Source: Leisingera coralii
Lineage (GTDB): Bacteria > Pseudomonadota > Alphaproteobacteria > Rhodobacterales > Rhodobacteraceae
Direction of reading: 5' to 3'
DNA length: 64,000 nucleotides
Assembly: GCF_049056525.1 (NCBI RefSeq)
Contig: NZ_JBHUPT010000035.1
Coordinates: 1-64,000, forward strand
Program-made: the position numbers and the translations under genes
Notes under the pieces: model-generated
Seen by the model: only the letters and a program-made list of their open reading frames with translations
Databases searched by the model: none
What the model was told of the DNA's origin: nothing
Part shown: positions 27,296 through 35,161 of the stretch, in pieces
Numbering within the stretch: position 1 is the first letter of the stretch
How the letters are laid out: the number at the start of each line of letters is the position of its first letter

Positions 27296-28510
27296 TCATA
27301 CGAATTTCTGCTGCAGCTGAGCTTCGGTGATATGCGCCAGTGCTGTTGCCCGGGCACGTTTCCGGAGAGCGTCATCCTGGCTGCCGAAGTCGAGGACCAC
27401 GTCGCCTGAGCCGATGTCGTCTGCATGTTCCGCATGGTGGACAGGCAGGTCGGTGACGGAATTGAGCTGCTGCAGGGATTCTTCGGGGCAATTGCCAATG
27501 ACCGCAACGCCGGTTGCCTGCAGCGTTTCCGGCAATTTGACACAGGCAAAGTAAAGCGCGGCGGTGGTCCGGATTTGCTCCATCGGGGCCGGTAACTGAC
27601 TTCCTAGGCCCAGACCCCTTAATCGTGCCGCGAGTGCATAGTTCTCCAGCGGGTCACCCCCCAGCTGCAGCCGCAGCTTCAGTGCAGTATACATACGCTC
27701 GATTGGATGGGTCTGGACAAACCGGGCCACCATATCCGGTTTTGTGAGGCCGCCATGGGAAATGGCAAGACCGTGCAGATACTCAAGGCCGCCGCGGTAG
27801 GTGTCCCAGGCATTCATGACTTCGCGAAAACCCAGCTGCATGCGTGCGTCGCCTTCGAAATGGCGGCTGATGGAGCAATAGAACGGTTCTTGCGCATAGA
27901 TCAGGTCACCTGCCCCCAGATATTCGGCCGGCGTGGTGAAGGCCCAGAATGCAATGTCGGTGGGGATAGGGTGCAAGGACTTAAAAACGTCCCGCCGCAG
28001 GATGCAGATTTCGGAGTAGATTTTGAATTCAGCAATATGCTCCAACAGTTGTGCATAGTTACCCTGCGCAATGGTGACGTCCCGGGGCTGGCTGTAGAAC
28101 TGCTTGATCACTCTATTGGCGACCAGATCCTTGATTTGCCAAGGCGCATAAAGGCCGCAGGCGTTTGGGTTGGCATCCAGCATCTCAATGGACTTTAGCA
28201 CGCCTTCAGGCCGCAGCCGGTCGTCATCTGCCAGATAGACGACGTAAGTCCCTTTGGCCGCGCGCAGGGCAGCGTTGATGTTGGATACCGCCCCAAGGTT
28301 TGTTTCCTGCCGCAGGATCGTCAGGGGCAGACGGTCTTGCACAGCCTCTAGCAGCTCCAGCGTGTTGTCGGTGGAGGCGTTGTCGGAGATGATGACTTCT
28401 GTTTCGAAGGGCAGCTGCTTCAGTATGTCTTCCAGATGCACAAGCACCGTTCCCAGATACCTGGATCGGTTGTAGGTCGGAATGCAGATGCTGAGCTTGG
28501 GTTCTGACAT
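27296..28510 (-). CDS. Glycosyltransferase family 2 with a C-terminal extension
   Basis: 404 residues. The N-terminal GT-A domain has SICIPTYNRSRYLGTVL, IISDNASTDNT and the metal-binding DDD (VYLADDDRLRPEG). There are no membrane helices, so it acts at the cytosolic face. The last 110 residues (from about VAVIGNCPEE to GDVVLDFGSQDDALRKRA) form a separate small alpha/beta region of unknown role. Within the cluster it should transfer the CDP-linked deoxyhexose to a polysaccharide or lipid acceptor. Confidence 0.78.
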   Translation of the reverse strand: MSEPKLSICIPTYNRSRYLGTVLVHLEDILKQLPFETEVIISDNASTDNTLELLEAVQDRLPLTILRQETNLGAVSNINAALRAAKGTYVVYLADDDRLRPEGVLKSIEMLDANPNACGLYAPWQIKDLVANRVIKQFYSQPRDVTIAQGNYAQLLEHIAEFKIYSEICILRRDVFKSLHPIPTDIAFWAFTTPAEYLGAGDLIYAQEPFYCSISRHFEGDARMQLGFREVMNAWDTYRGGLEYLHGLAISHGGLTKPDMVARFVQTHPIERMYTALKLRLQLGGDPLENYALAARLRGLGLGSQLPAPMEQIRTTAALYFACVKLPETLQATGVAVIGNCPEESLQQLNSVTDLPVHHAEHADDIGSGDVVLDFGSQDDALRKRARATALAHITEAQLQQKFV

Positions 28511-28543
28511 GAGGGGTGATCCTGTTTGAATGTGAGGTGCGGC

Positions 28544-29824
28544 CTAGGCGGAGAGCGCGTGTGTGAACGCCGGCAGTTCCAGGCGGAGGGGTTCCGGCAT
28601 GACGGTCCAGAACGCGGTGCCGTGATCCCTGGCCAGCCAGGCGAGATCCTCGGCGATCTCATCCTTGATGTTCCATGGCAGAATCAGAAGATGTTGCGGG
28701 GGCGTTTCGCGCAGCGCTTCAACGGGGCGGACCGGAATGTGGCAGCCAGGCAGGTACCGGCCTTGCTTGAATGGCGCGGCATCGCAGACAAACGGTAACA
28801 GGCGCGGGCTGATGCGGGCATAGTTCAGCAAAGTGGTGCCTTTAGCCGCTGCGCCATAGGCGGCAACGGTTTCGCCGCGGGATTTGCAGCCGGTCAGAAA
28901 CGACAGCAGGCTGTTTGCGGCGTGGTCTGCCTGGGATTGCAGGGTCTGGTAGAACTCCGGCGTCTTGATACCGGCCAGCGCCTCCTGCTCCAGAACTTCG
29001 CTGACGGCAGTCATCCGGGTGTGCGACGCTTCTGCCCGGCATCCCCAGACCCGGAGGCTGCCGCCATGGGTCGGCAAGGTCTCCACGTCAAAGATGCGCA
29101 GGCCCGCCGCGGTAAAGATCTTGTCTACTGCCGTCAGCGAGAGATAGGAGAAATGCTCGTGGTAGACGGTGTCGAATTGGCCGTGGCTGACAAGCTCCAG
29201 AAGATGCGGAAACTCCAGCGAAACCACGCCCTCTGCGGCGAGCAGCTGATACAGCCCGCGGCTGAAATCATTGATATCGGGCACATGGGCATAGACGTTG
29301 TTGCCGGCGATGAGATCGGCGCCGCCATCGCCCCGGCCCTGCGCCGCCCTTTCCTGGCGCAGCGCCCGGGCGGTGGCTTCGGAGAAGAATTCCAGGCGGC
29401 TGTCCACGCCCAGGGCCCGGGCGGCTTCGGCAGTGCTGGCGGTCGGCTCGAAGCCGAGGCAGGGGATGCCCGCCGCCACGAAGTTCTTCAGCAGGTAGCC
29501 GTCGTTGGAGGCCACTTCGACCACGAAGCTGTCCGCATCCAGGCCAAAGCGCCCGATTGCGGCCTCCGCATAGCGTGCAGCATGGGCGCACCAGCTGCTG
29601 GAGGTGGAGGAGAAATAGACGTAGTTGGCGTCAAACAGGTCATCGGCGCGGCAGAAATCCTCGGTCTGCACCAGGGTGCAGGAGGGGCAGAAGAACAGCC
29701 GCAGCGGAAAGTGAACCTCCGGTTGCAGGCGCTGGCCGGCTTCCAGATAGGCATTGGAGGGCGGCGCATGCGCCAGGTCCAGGATGTTGTGCGAAAGCGG
29801 CGTTGAACAATGTCGGCACTGCAT
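28544..29824 (-). CDS. NovU/TylC3-type sugar C-methyltransferase
   Basis: 426 residues. An N-terminal zinc-binding module has CRHCSTPLS (first Cys pair) and FFCPSCTLVQ (second). The SAM domain has VEVASNDGYLLKNFVAAGIP, and the C-terminal domain has VAAYGAAAKGTTLLNYA. These three modules in this order define the sugar 3-C-methyltransferases (TylC3, NovU, EvaC). They act on 4-keto-6-deoxy sugar nucleotides, so the RfbF/RfbG product is a fitting substrate. HEHFSYLS matches the conserved segment of this family. ATG 29824 overlaps the preceding stop (TGATG). Confidence 0.82.
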   Translation of the reverse strand: MQCRHCSTPLSHNILDLAHAPPSNAYLEAGQRLQPEVHFPLRLFFCPSCTLVQTEDFCRADDLFDANYVYFSSTSSSWCAHAARYAEAAIGRFGLDADSFVVEVASNDGYLLKNFVAAGIPCLGFEPTASTAEAARALGVDSRLEFFSEATARALRQERAAQGRGDGGADLIAGNNVYAHVPDINDFSRGLYQLLAAEGVVSLEFPHLLELVSHGQFDTVYHEHFSYLSLTAVDKIFTAAGLRIFDVETLPTHGGSLRVWGCRAEASHTRMTAVSEVLEQEALAGIKTPEFYQTLQSQADHAANSLLSFLTGCKSRGETVAAYGAAAKGTTLLNYARISPRLLPFVCDAAPFKQGRYLPGCHIPVRPVEALRETPPQHLLILPWNIKDEIAEDLAWLARDHGTAFWTVMPEPLRLELPAFTHALSA

Positions 29825-30378
29825 CACGAGGCCTCCTTTATGTCAGAGAGATACGGCAGGGCCGCATCGCGTTCGGAAAGCACCGTCACCGGCAGCTTCC
29901 ACTGGATTGCAATCTGCGGGTCCCGGTAGGACAGACCGGCCTGATGGGCGGGGCTGAAGGGCTGCGAATGGCTGTAATGCAGGGTCACGTCATCGCTGAG
30001 GGTCTGAAACCCATGGGCGATGCCGGCCGGGATATAGAGCGTGTCCGCCCGGGCCCCGTCCAGGACGATGCCGGTCCACTGCAGGTAGGCGGGGGATTCC
30101 GGCCGGAGATCGACCAGCACGTCGTAAATGCGGCCAGTGATGCAGGTCAGCAGCTTGATTTCGGCGAAAGGCGGCGTCTGGTAATGCATGCCGCGGATGG
30201 TGCCCCTGGCGGCGGTCCGCGACAGGTTGCTTTGCACCCAAGTGCTGTTCAGCCCGGCCTGTTCCAGCATTTCCGCGCAGGACAGGCGGCAGAAACTGCC
30301 GCGCGTGTCTTCGTGCAGCTGCGGCCGGCAGTGGAACACGCCCGGCAGGGACAGGGCGGACAGGAGCGGGGCGGACAT
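29824..30378 (-). CDS. RmlC-like dTDP/CDP-4-keto-6-deoxyhexose 3,5-epimerase
   Basis: 184 residues, RmlC cupin family. RGSFCRLSC, RGTIRGMHYQTPPFAEIKLL (active-site His in MHYQ), GRIYDVLVDLRPESPAY and LYIPAGIAHGFQTL are conserved landmarks. In this CDP-glucose context it more likely acts at C3 and/or C5 of CDP-4-keto-6-deoxyhexose than on the dTDP form. It starts three bases after the rfbF stop and overlaps the C-methyltransferase gene, so the three are one operon. Confidence 0.82.
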   Translation of the reverse strand: MSAPLLSALSLPGVFHCRPQLHEDTRGSFCRLSCAEMLEQAGLNSTWVQSNLSRTAARGTIRGMHYQTPPFAEIKLLTCITGRIYDVLVDLRPESPAYLQWTGIVLDGARADTLYIPAGIAHGFQTLSDDVTLHYSHSQPFSPAHQAGLSYRDPQIAIQWKLPVTVLSERDAALPYLSDIKEAS

Positions 30379-30381
30379 GGA

Positions 30382-31149
30382 TCAGCCCCAGGTCTTCCAA
30401 GGCGCGCTGCCGCTGCTCCACAGGCTTTCCAGCTGATTCTTGTCCCTGAGCGTATCCATCGCGCTCCAGAAGCCGCGGTGCTGGTAGACCGACAGCTGCC
30501 CGTCCTTCGCCAGCCGCTGCAGGGGTTCCTTTTCCCAGACCGTCTCCGGTCCCTCGATATGATCCAGAACCGAGGGTTCGCAGACAAAGAAGCCGCCGCT
30601 CACCCAGCTGTTGTCGCCTGCCGGTTTCTCCACAAAACCGCTGGCGGCGCTGCCGTCCATCTCGATGCTGCCGTAGCGGCCGGTGGGCTGCACCGCGGTG
30701 ACCGTCGCCTGGCGGCCTTCGGCAAAGTGGAAGCCGATTAGGCTGGTCAGATCGACATCGGAGACCCCGTCGCCGTAAGTCAGGCAGAAGGTCTCGTTCA
30801 GATGCGGCCGGGCATAGGCCAGGCGGCCGCCGGTCTGGGTCAGCTCGCCGGTGCTCAGCATGGTGATGCGCCAGGGCTCTGCGGAATGGTTCAGGATATT
30901 GAAGTCGCCGGTTCCCAGATCGACGCTCACGTCTGCATTATACAGCAGGTAGTTGGTGAAGTACTCCTTGATCATATGGCCTTTGTAGCCGCAGAGGATG
31001 ACGAAATCCGTCAGCCCGTGGGCACTGTAGGACTTCATGATATGCCACAGGATGGGCTTGCCGCCGATCTCCAGCATCGGCTTTGGCCGCAAATGGGATT
31101 CTTCGCTGATCCGGGTGCCAAGACCGCCGGCCAGGATGACAACTTTCAT
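30382..31149 (-). CDS. rfbF: Glucose-1-phosphate cytidylyltransferase
   Basis: 255 residues. MKVVILAGGLGTRISEESHL followed by RPKPMLEIGGKPILWHIMK is the nucleotide-binding signature of RfbF, which makes CDP-glucose from CTP and glucose 1-phosphate. YGDGVSDVDL and the C-terminal LQRLAKDGQLSVYQHRGFWS are also typical. It is the first gene of the minus-strand operon and is divergent from a methyltransferase and rfbG. Together with RfbG it supplies CDP-4-keto-6-deoxyglucose. Confidence 0.92.
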   Translation of the reverse strand: MKVVILAGGLGTRISEESHLRPKPMLEIGGKPILWHIMKSYSAHGLTDFVILCGYKGHMIKEYFTNYLLYNADVSVDLGTGDFNILNHSAEPWRITMLSTGELTQTGGRLAYARPHLNETFCLTYGDGVSDVDLTSLIGFHFAEGRQATVTAVQPTGRYGSIEMDGSAASGFVEKPAGDNSWVSGGFFVCEPSVLDHIEGPETVWEKEPLQRLAKDGQLSVYQHRGFWSAMDTLRDKNQLESLWSSGSAPWKTWG

Positions 31150-31308
31150 GTGCTTGCTCCCATCAATTACAATCTCACTTGAAATTTAGCGATACGCGGG
31201 CACGGTTAATTTTCTTTTACCGGAGCAGGTGTTTCAGGTTTGGTAACCATTCTCTATTAGGCCTTCTGGCACCAGCGCCCCTGCTGGAAGCCCTGCCCGA
31301 GGTTGATC
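31150..31308. promoter_or_regulatory. Divergent promoter region of the CDP-sugar cluster
   Basis: A 159-base, A+T-richer spacer between rfbF (minus) and the second methyltransferase gene (plus). It must drive both transcripts. I could not pick out convincing paired -35/-10 elements or an operator. Confidence 0.5.
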
Positions 31309-32565
31309 ATGAGCAAAACCCCGCCCTACCCGTGTCCCGTGTGTCAGCCGCAGGCGGAGGGCCGCCGGGCGGTGCAGGCCTGCCGGGGCGGCCAGGTGAT
31401 CGAGCGGCGGCTCAACGTGCCGGCGCTGCAGAATGTCACCCTGGCCACCCGGGAAGCGGCGCAAACGGCCCGGCGCGGCACCTTGAAAATGGTCCAGTGT
31501 TGCGGCTGCGGCTTTGTCTGGAACGCCGCCTTTGACCCGGAGCTCATGTCTTATGACGGCGGCTACAACAATGATGTCACCGCCTCGAGCTTCTATCAGG
31601 CGCATCTGTGCGCCATGGCGGACCGGATCCTGGCCTCGGTGCCGCCGGGGGAGGATATCCACTATGTGGAGATCGGCTGCGGCGAGGGGGATTTCCTGCG
31701 CCTGCTGCATGAGCGCGGCCAGGGGCGGGTGGTCTCGGCGGTTGGCTTCGACCCTTCTTTCACGGCGCCGGAGCAGCTGCCGGATGGGGTTGTCGTCCAC
31801 CCCTGCTATTTCACCCCGGCGGAGACCGCGAAGATTCCGCCGCAGACCAATGTCGTCTGCTCCCGCCATACCATCGAGCATGTCAGCGATGTGCAGGGCT
31901 TTGCCGCGAACCTGGCCGCGGTCATGGCGCCGGGGCGGCAGCTGTTTGTCGAAACGCCCGACGCGGACTGGATCCTGCGCCATAGTGCGTTCCAGGATTT
32001 CTTCTACGAGCATTGCGCGCTCTACACCCCGCATTCGATCAGCCTGCTGCTGGCGCAGCACGGCCTGCAATGCGAGGTGGTGCCTGTCTATGACGGCCAG
32101 TACATGTGGGTGCAGGCGCAAATATCCGCAGAAGGCCTGCCCGCGGTGCCGCCGCCGACCGCGGACCCGCAGGAACTGGGGCGGGCCTATCAGGCGCATC
32201 GCGGCGCATTGCTGGACAGATGGTCGGCCTATCTGGAGCGCCGTAAATGCGCAGGCCCGGTTGCCATCTGGGGCGCTGCCTCCAAGGGGGTGACCTTCTC
32301 GCTGATCATGAACGCCCGCGCGCATCAGATGATTTCTGCGGGCATCGATCTCAATCAGGCCAAGCAAGGCTGCTACATGCCCGTCACCGGCATCCCGATT
32401 GTGCCGCCAGAGGAGGCCAGGCAGATGGGGGTGGCGACCATCGTGATCATGAACCCGAACTACGAAACGGAGATCCGGGACATGATTGCCGGGATGGGCT
32501 GGTCCGTTGAGATCGCGGTGCTGAATGAAACCGCCGGCGGGCTTCAGCTCAAGCATGTTTCCTGA
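31309..32565 (+). CDS. Second SAM-dependent C-methyltransferase-like protein
   Basis: 418 residues from ATG 31309. It shares the layout of the NovU-like protein across the divergent promoter: N-terminal Cys motifs (YPCPVCQP, MVQCCGCGFVWN), a SAM domain (VEIGCGEGDFLRLL, then SRHTIEHVSDVQGFAANLA) and a C-terminal domain with VAIWGAASKGVTFSLIMNAR. The two proteins are clearly not close copies, so they probably act on different positions or substrates. It precedes rfbG by 22 bases and should share its transcript. Confidence 0.75.
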   Translation: MSKTPPYPCPVCQPQAEGRRAVQACRGGQVIERRLNVPALQNVTLATREAAQTARRGTLKMVQCCGCGFVWNAAFDPELMSYDGGYNNDVTASSFYQAHLCAMADRILASVPPGEDIHYVEIGCGEGDFLRLLHERGQGRVVSAVGFDPSFTAPEQLPDGVVVHPCYFTPAETAKIPPQTNVVCSRHTIEHVSDVQGFAANLAAVMAPGRQLFVETPDADWILRHSAFQDFFYEHCALYTPHSISLLLAQHGLQCEVVPVYDGQYMWVQAQISAEGLPAVPPPTADPQELGRAYQAHRGALLDRWSAYLERRKCAGPVAIWGAASKGVTFSLIMNARAHQMISAGIDLNQAKQGCYMPVTGIPIVPPEEARQMGVATIVIMNPNYETEIRDMIAGMGWSVEIAVLNETAGGLQLKHVS

Positions 32566-32587
32566 CCCAGACAGCAAAGGCACCAAC

Positions 32588-33706
32588 GTGAGCAACAGTG
32601 ACTTCCGCAGTGCGCCCTCGTTCTGGCAGGGGCGCCGTGTGTTTGTGACCGGACATACCGGTTTCAAGGGCAGCTGGCTGACCGCCTGGCTGCTGCAGAT
32701 GCAGGCACAGGTGCGCGGCTTTGCGCTGCCGCCCTCGACGACCGGGGTGCCCGCGGGGCGGCAGAGCTTCTTTGAAGAGCTGGGGCTGGCGGCGCAGATC
32801 GACCATGTGCCGGGTGACGTGCGCGATCAGACTGCGCTGCGCCAGGCGGTGAAGGCCTTTGATCCGGAGGTTGTCATCCACATGGCGGCGCAGCCGCTGG
32901 TGCGCTATTCCTATGCGGCGCCGGTGGAAACCTATGCGACCAATGTCATGGGCACCGTGCATCTGCTGGAAGCCTGCCGCACGGCGGCGCCGTCGCTGCG
33001 TTCGGTTGTCGTGGTCTCCAGCGACAAATGCTATGAGAACCGCGAACAGATCTGGGGCTACCGGGAAACCGACGCCATGGGCGGGCATGACCCCTATTCC
33101 AACAGCAAGGGCTGCACCGAGCTGGTCACCGCCTCCTACCGCAGCTCCTATTTCCCGCCCGACCGCCTGCAGGAGCATGGTGTGGCGCTTGCGTCGGGAC
33201 GGGCCGGCAATGTGATCGGCGGCGGCGACTGGAGCCCGGACCGGATTGTTCCGGATGCCATGCGGGCCTTGGCCGGCGGCAGCACCCTGCGCCTGCGCCA
33301 CCCCGGGGCTCTGCGCCCCTGGCAGCATGTGCTCGACCCGCTGGCGGGCTATCTCCGCTTGGCCGAAATGGGGTTTTCAGCGCCCGAACTTTGCGCCCGG
33401 GGCTGGAATTTTGGCCCTGCGGACCAGATGAATCTCTCCGTTGGGGAAATGATCGCCGGTTTCGCGGACACCCTTGGCCCGGAGTTTCAGTGGAGCTGCC
33501 AGCCGGACGGCACCCTGCATGAGGCAAATCTCCTCAAGCTGGACTGCAGCGCCGCGCGGCAGCTGCTGGGCTGGCAGCCGCTGCTTGATGCCGGTCAGAT
33601 GACGGCCTGGACCGCGGAATGGTACAAGGGCCGGACGCCGGAGCAGAGAAACGCGGCCGCCGCACGGCAGATCACGGAGTACCGGAACCGGCTGGCCGAG
33701 GCCTGA
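32588..33706 (+). CDS. rfbG: CDP-glucose 4,6-dehydratase
   Basis: 372 residues from GTG 32588 (AAAGG seven bases upstream); an ATG at 32555 is possible but overlaps the preceding gene. RVFVTGHTGFKGSWLTAWLL is the NAD-binding motif specific to RfbG. VVVSSDKCYEN, YSNSKGCTELVTASYRSSYF (YxxxK) and SGRAGNVIGGGDWSPDRIVP are hallmark segments. It converts CDP-glucose to CDP-4-keto-6-deoxyglucose. No RfbH (3-dehydrase) gene is present, so the pathway does not go on to 3,6-dideoxyhexoses here. Confidence 0.92.
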   Translation: MSNSDFRSAPSFWQGRRVFVTGHTGFKGSWLTAWLLQMQAQVRGFALPPSTTGVPAGRQSFFEELGLAAQIDHVPGDVRDQTALRQAVKAFDPEVVIHMAAQPLVRYSYAAPVETYATNVMGTVHLLEACRTAAPSLRSVVVVSSDKCYENREQIWGYRETDAMGGHDPYSNSKGCTELVTASYRSSYFPPDRLQEHGVALASGRAGNVIGGGDWSPDRIVPDAMRALAGGSTLRLRHPGALRPWQHVLDPLAGYLRLAEMGFSAPELCARGWNFGPADQMNLSVGEMIAGFADTLGPEFQWSCQPDGTLHEANLLKLDCSAARQLLGWQPLLDAGQMTAWTAEWYKGRTPEQRNAAAARQITEYRNRLAEA

Positions 33707-34036
33707 TGTGCCCAGCCTTTCCCCGTCGCAGCGGTTAGGCTCAGGACTTCGGTAGCGGGCAGTGTGCAACGCAGGTTCCCTTGCAGCGTCTCACAGCAAT
33801 AAATGACGATTGCTGCGAGGGCGATGGCGGATAAGAAGACCTTTGAGCACCGGCCTGCGCCGGCGGTGCGGCTGACGGCTGCAAGGCCTGCTTCTTTACT
33901 TTGCTTCGATCTCTTCGTGCGCCTCCGGTCAAATTGCACCGCTGGGAACAGTGATTGTTTTTCACCTTTTTAACAGTTTGCGGCCCGCGAGTTTGCGTTA
34001 GCTCAACAAACTCTTACCTTTGATTTTTTGAATGTT
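33707..34036. other. Intergenic upstream of the nap promoter
   Basis: No gene seen. It holds a G+C-rich hairpin (about 33848-33870, GCACCGGC...GCCGGCGGTGC), possibly a terminator-like end for rfbG without a T run. There is also an inverted repeat GAGTTTG/CAAACTC (33989-33995 and 34007-34013) close to the nap promoter that could be a second regulator site. Confidence 0.4.
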
Positions 34037-34053
34037 TTGATTTTCAAAATCAA
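34037..34053. promoter_or_regulatory. FNR-like palindrome upstream of nap
   Basis: TTGATTTTCAAAATCAA is a perfect palindrome with FNR-type half-sites (TTGAT/ATCAA), but with 7 bases between them instead of 4. It lies 155 bases before napE. It may bind an FNR/Crp-family protein or may be a chance A+T-rich palindrome. Confidence 0.4.
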
Positions 34054-34064
34054 CCGGCTGTAAA

Positions 34065-34079
34065 ATGACTCAGATCAAT
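34065..34079. promoter_or_regulatory. FNR/NnrR-type site upstream of nap
   Basis: ATGACTCAGATCAAT keeps the core TGA-N6-TCA of FNR-family operators with correct spacing. It lies 130 bases before the napE start, a normal place for activation of a nitrate reductase operon by an FnrL or Nnr-type regulator. Confidence 0.5.
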
Positions 34080-34208
34080 GTGACGGGCTTCGGTCCCTCG
34101 CATTCTCCCGTCCAGCGAAGTGAAGCTGACCTGGAAAACCGGACACAGACACAGCCGATTCCTGCCTGGCTTGCTCCGCTGAGAAAGTGAGAGCCAAGGA
34201 GGACGCAT

Positions 34209-34358
34209 ATGTCCGAACAGCCAACCAAAGCCGAAGAGCGGAATACTTTCCTGTTTCTCGCCGTCATCCTGGCGCCGGTTCTGGCGGTGGGGATTGTCGG
34301 CGGTTACGGGCTGATCATCTGGATCTCCCAGATCTTCCTGGGCCCGCCCGCCGGTTAA
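34209..34358 (+). CDS. napE: Periplasmic nitrate reductase membrane subunit NapE
   Basis: 49 residues: MSEQPTKAEERNTFLFLAVI, then a single membrane helix (LAPVLAVGIVGGYGLIIWIS) and QIFLGPPAG. Size, one-helix topology and first place in the operon all match NapE. Its function is not well defined. AGCCAAGGAGG stands a few bases before the start. The short length makes it easy to overlook. Confidence 0.85.
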   Translation: MSEQPTKAEERNTFLFLAVILAPVLAVGIVGGYGLIIWISQIFLGPPAG

Positions 34359-34370
34359 GAGGCCAGGCCG

Positions 34371-34886
34371 ATGCCAGCTCATGCCAGCACAGCCCCTTCC
34401 CGGCGCGCCTTCCTGACCGGACGGGTCGCCAGGCCCGAGCCGGAGTTCCGTCCGCCCTGGACCGATGAGGCCCGGGTGCAGGCGCATTGCACCAGCTGCA
34501 ATGCCTGCGTGGAGGCTTGCCCGGAAGAGATCATCGAATTCGACAGCCGCAACCGCCCGCGGATCAGCTTCCGGGGCGGCGAATGCACTTTCTGTGCAGC
34601 TTGCGCCGAGGCCTGCCCGGAACCTGTCTTCGATTTGGAGCAGCCCGCACCCTGGCCGGTAAGTGTGGAAATCGGCAGCAGCTGCCTGTTGTCCGCGGGC
34701 ATCACCTGCCAGCTGTGCACCGACATCTGCGACCCGCGCGCCCTTCGGATGGATCTGTCGGTCCGTCCGGCAGGCGCCATCCAGGTTGATGCGGAGGCCT
34801 GCACCGGCTGCGGTGCCTGCCTTGCAACCTGTCCCAACAATGCCATCGCGATCCGCGATCCCCGCCAGCAAAGGAGCCCCGGGTGA
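34371..34886 (+). CDS. napF: Ferredoxin-type protein NapF
   Basis: 171 residues with cysteine clusters for 4Fe-4S centres: CTSCNACVEACP, CTFCAACAEACP, CQLCTDICDP and CTGCGACLATCP. NapF is a cytoplasmic iron-sulfur protein that helps mature NapA before Tat export. The start MPAHASTAPSRRAFLTGRVA carries an RR motif but no hydrophobic core, so export is unlikely. The stop overlaps the napD start. Confidence 0.9.
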   Translation: MPAHASTAPSRRAFLTGRVARPEPEFRPPWTDEARVQAHCTSCNACVEACPEEIIEFDSRNRPRISFRGGECTFCAACAEACPEPVFDLEQPAPWPVSVEIGSSCLLSAGITCQLCTDICDPRALRMDLSVRPAGAIQVDAEACTGCGACLATCPNNAIAIRDPRQQRSPG

Positions 34887-35161
34887 CACAAGAGCTTCAT
34901 ATTTCCAGCCTGCTGGTGCGCAGCGACCCGGCCTGCATGGAGGCCGTGCTGGACACCATCAAAGCCATGCCGAACGCCGAAATTTCGCAAACGGATCCCT
35001 CGGGCAAAATTGTCGTTTTGTTCGAAGCGGACAGTGATCGTGCCATTGGCGATGCCCTGGCCAAAATCCAGCTTCTCGACGGCGTCGCCAGCGCGGCGCT
35101 TGTCTTCCATCAGACCTGCGATGCCCAGGAACTCGCCCTTCAAGAAGGAACCCCCCAATGA
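34883..35161 (+). CDS. napD: NapA maturation chaperone NapD
   Basis: 92 residues from GTG 34883, overlapping napF by four bases (GTGA). ELHISSLLVRSDPACMEAVL and SGKIVVLFEADSD match the ferredoxin-fold NapD family, which binds the Tat signal of NapA and prevents premature export. Its stop overlaps the napA start (ATGA). Confidence 0.88.
   Translation: MTQELHISSLLVRSDPACMEAVLDTIKAMPNAEISQTDPSGKIVVLFEADSDRAIGDALAKIQLLDGVASAALVFHQTCDAQELALQEGTPQ

Noticed and set aside
31234..32667. 477-codon open frame antisense to the second C-methyltransferase
   Set aside because: The sense strand has Cys motifs and a SAM-binding site; the antisense frame has no family resemblance.
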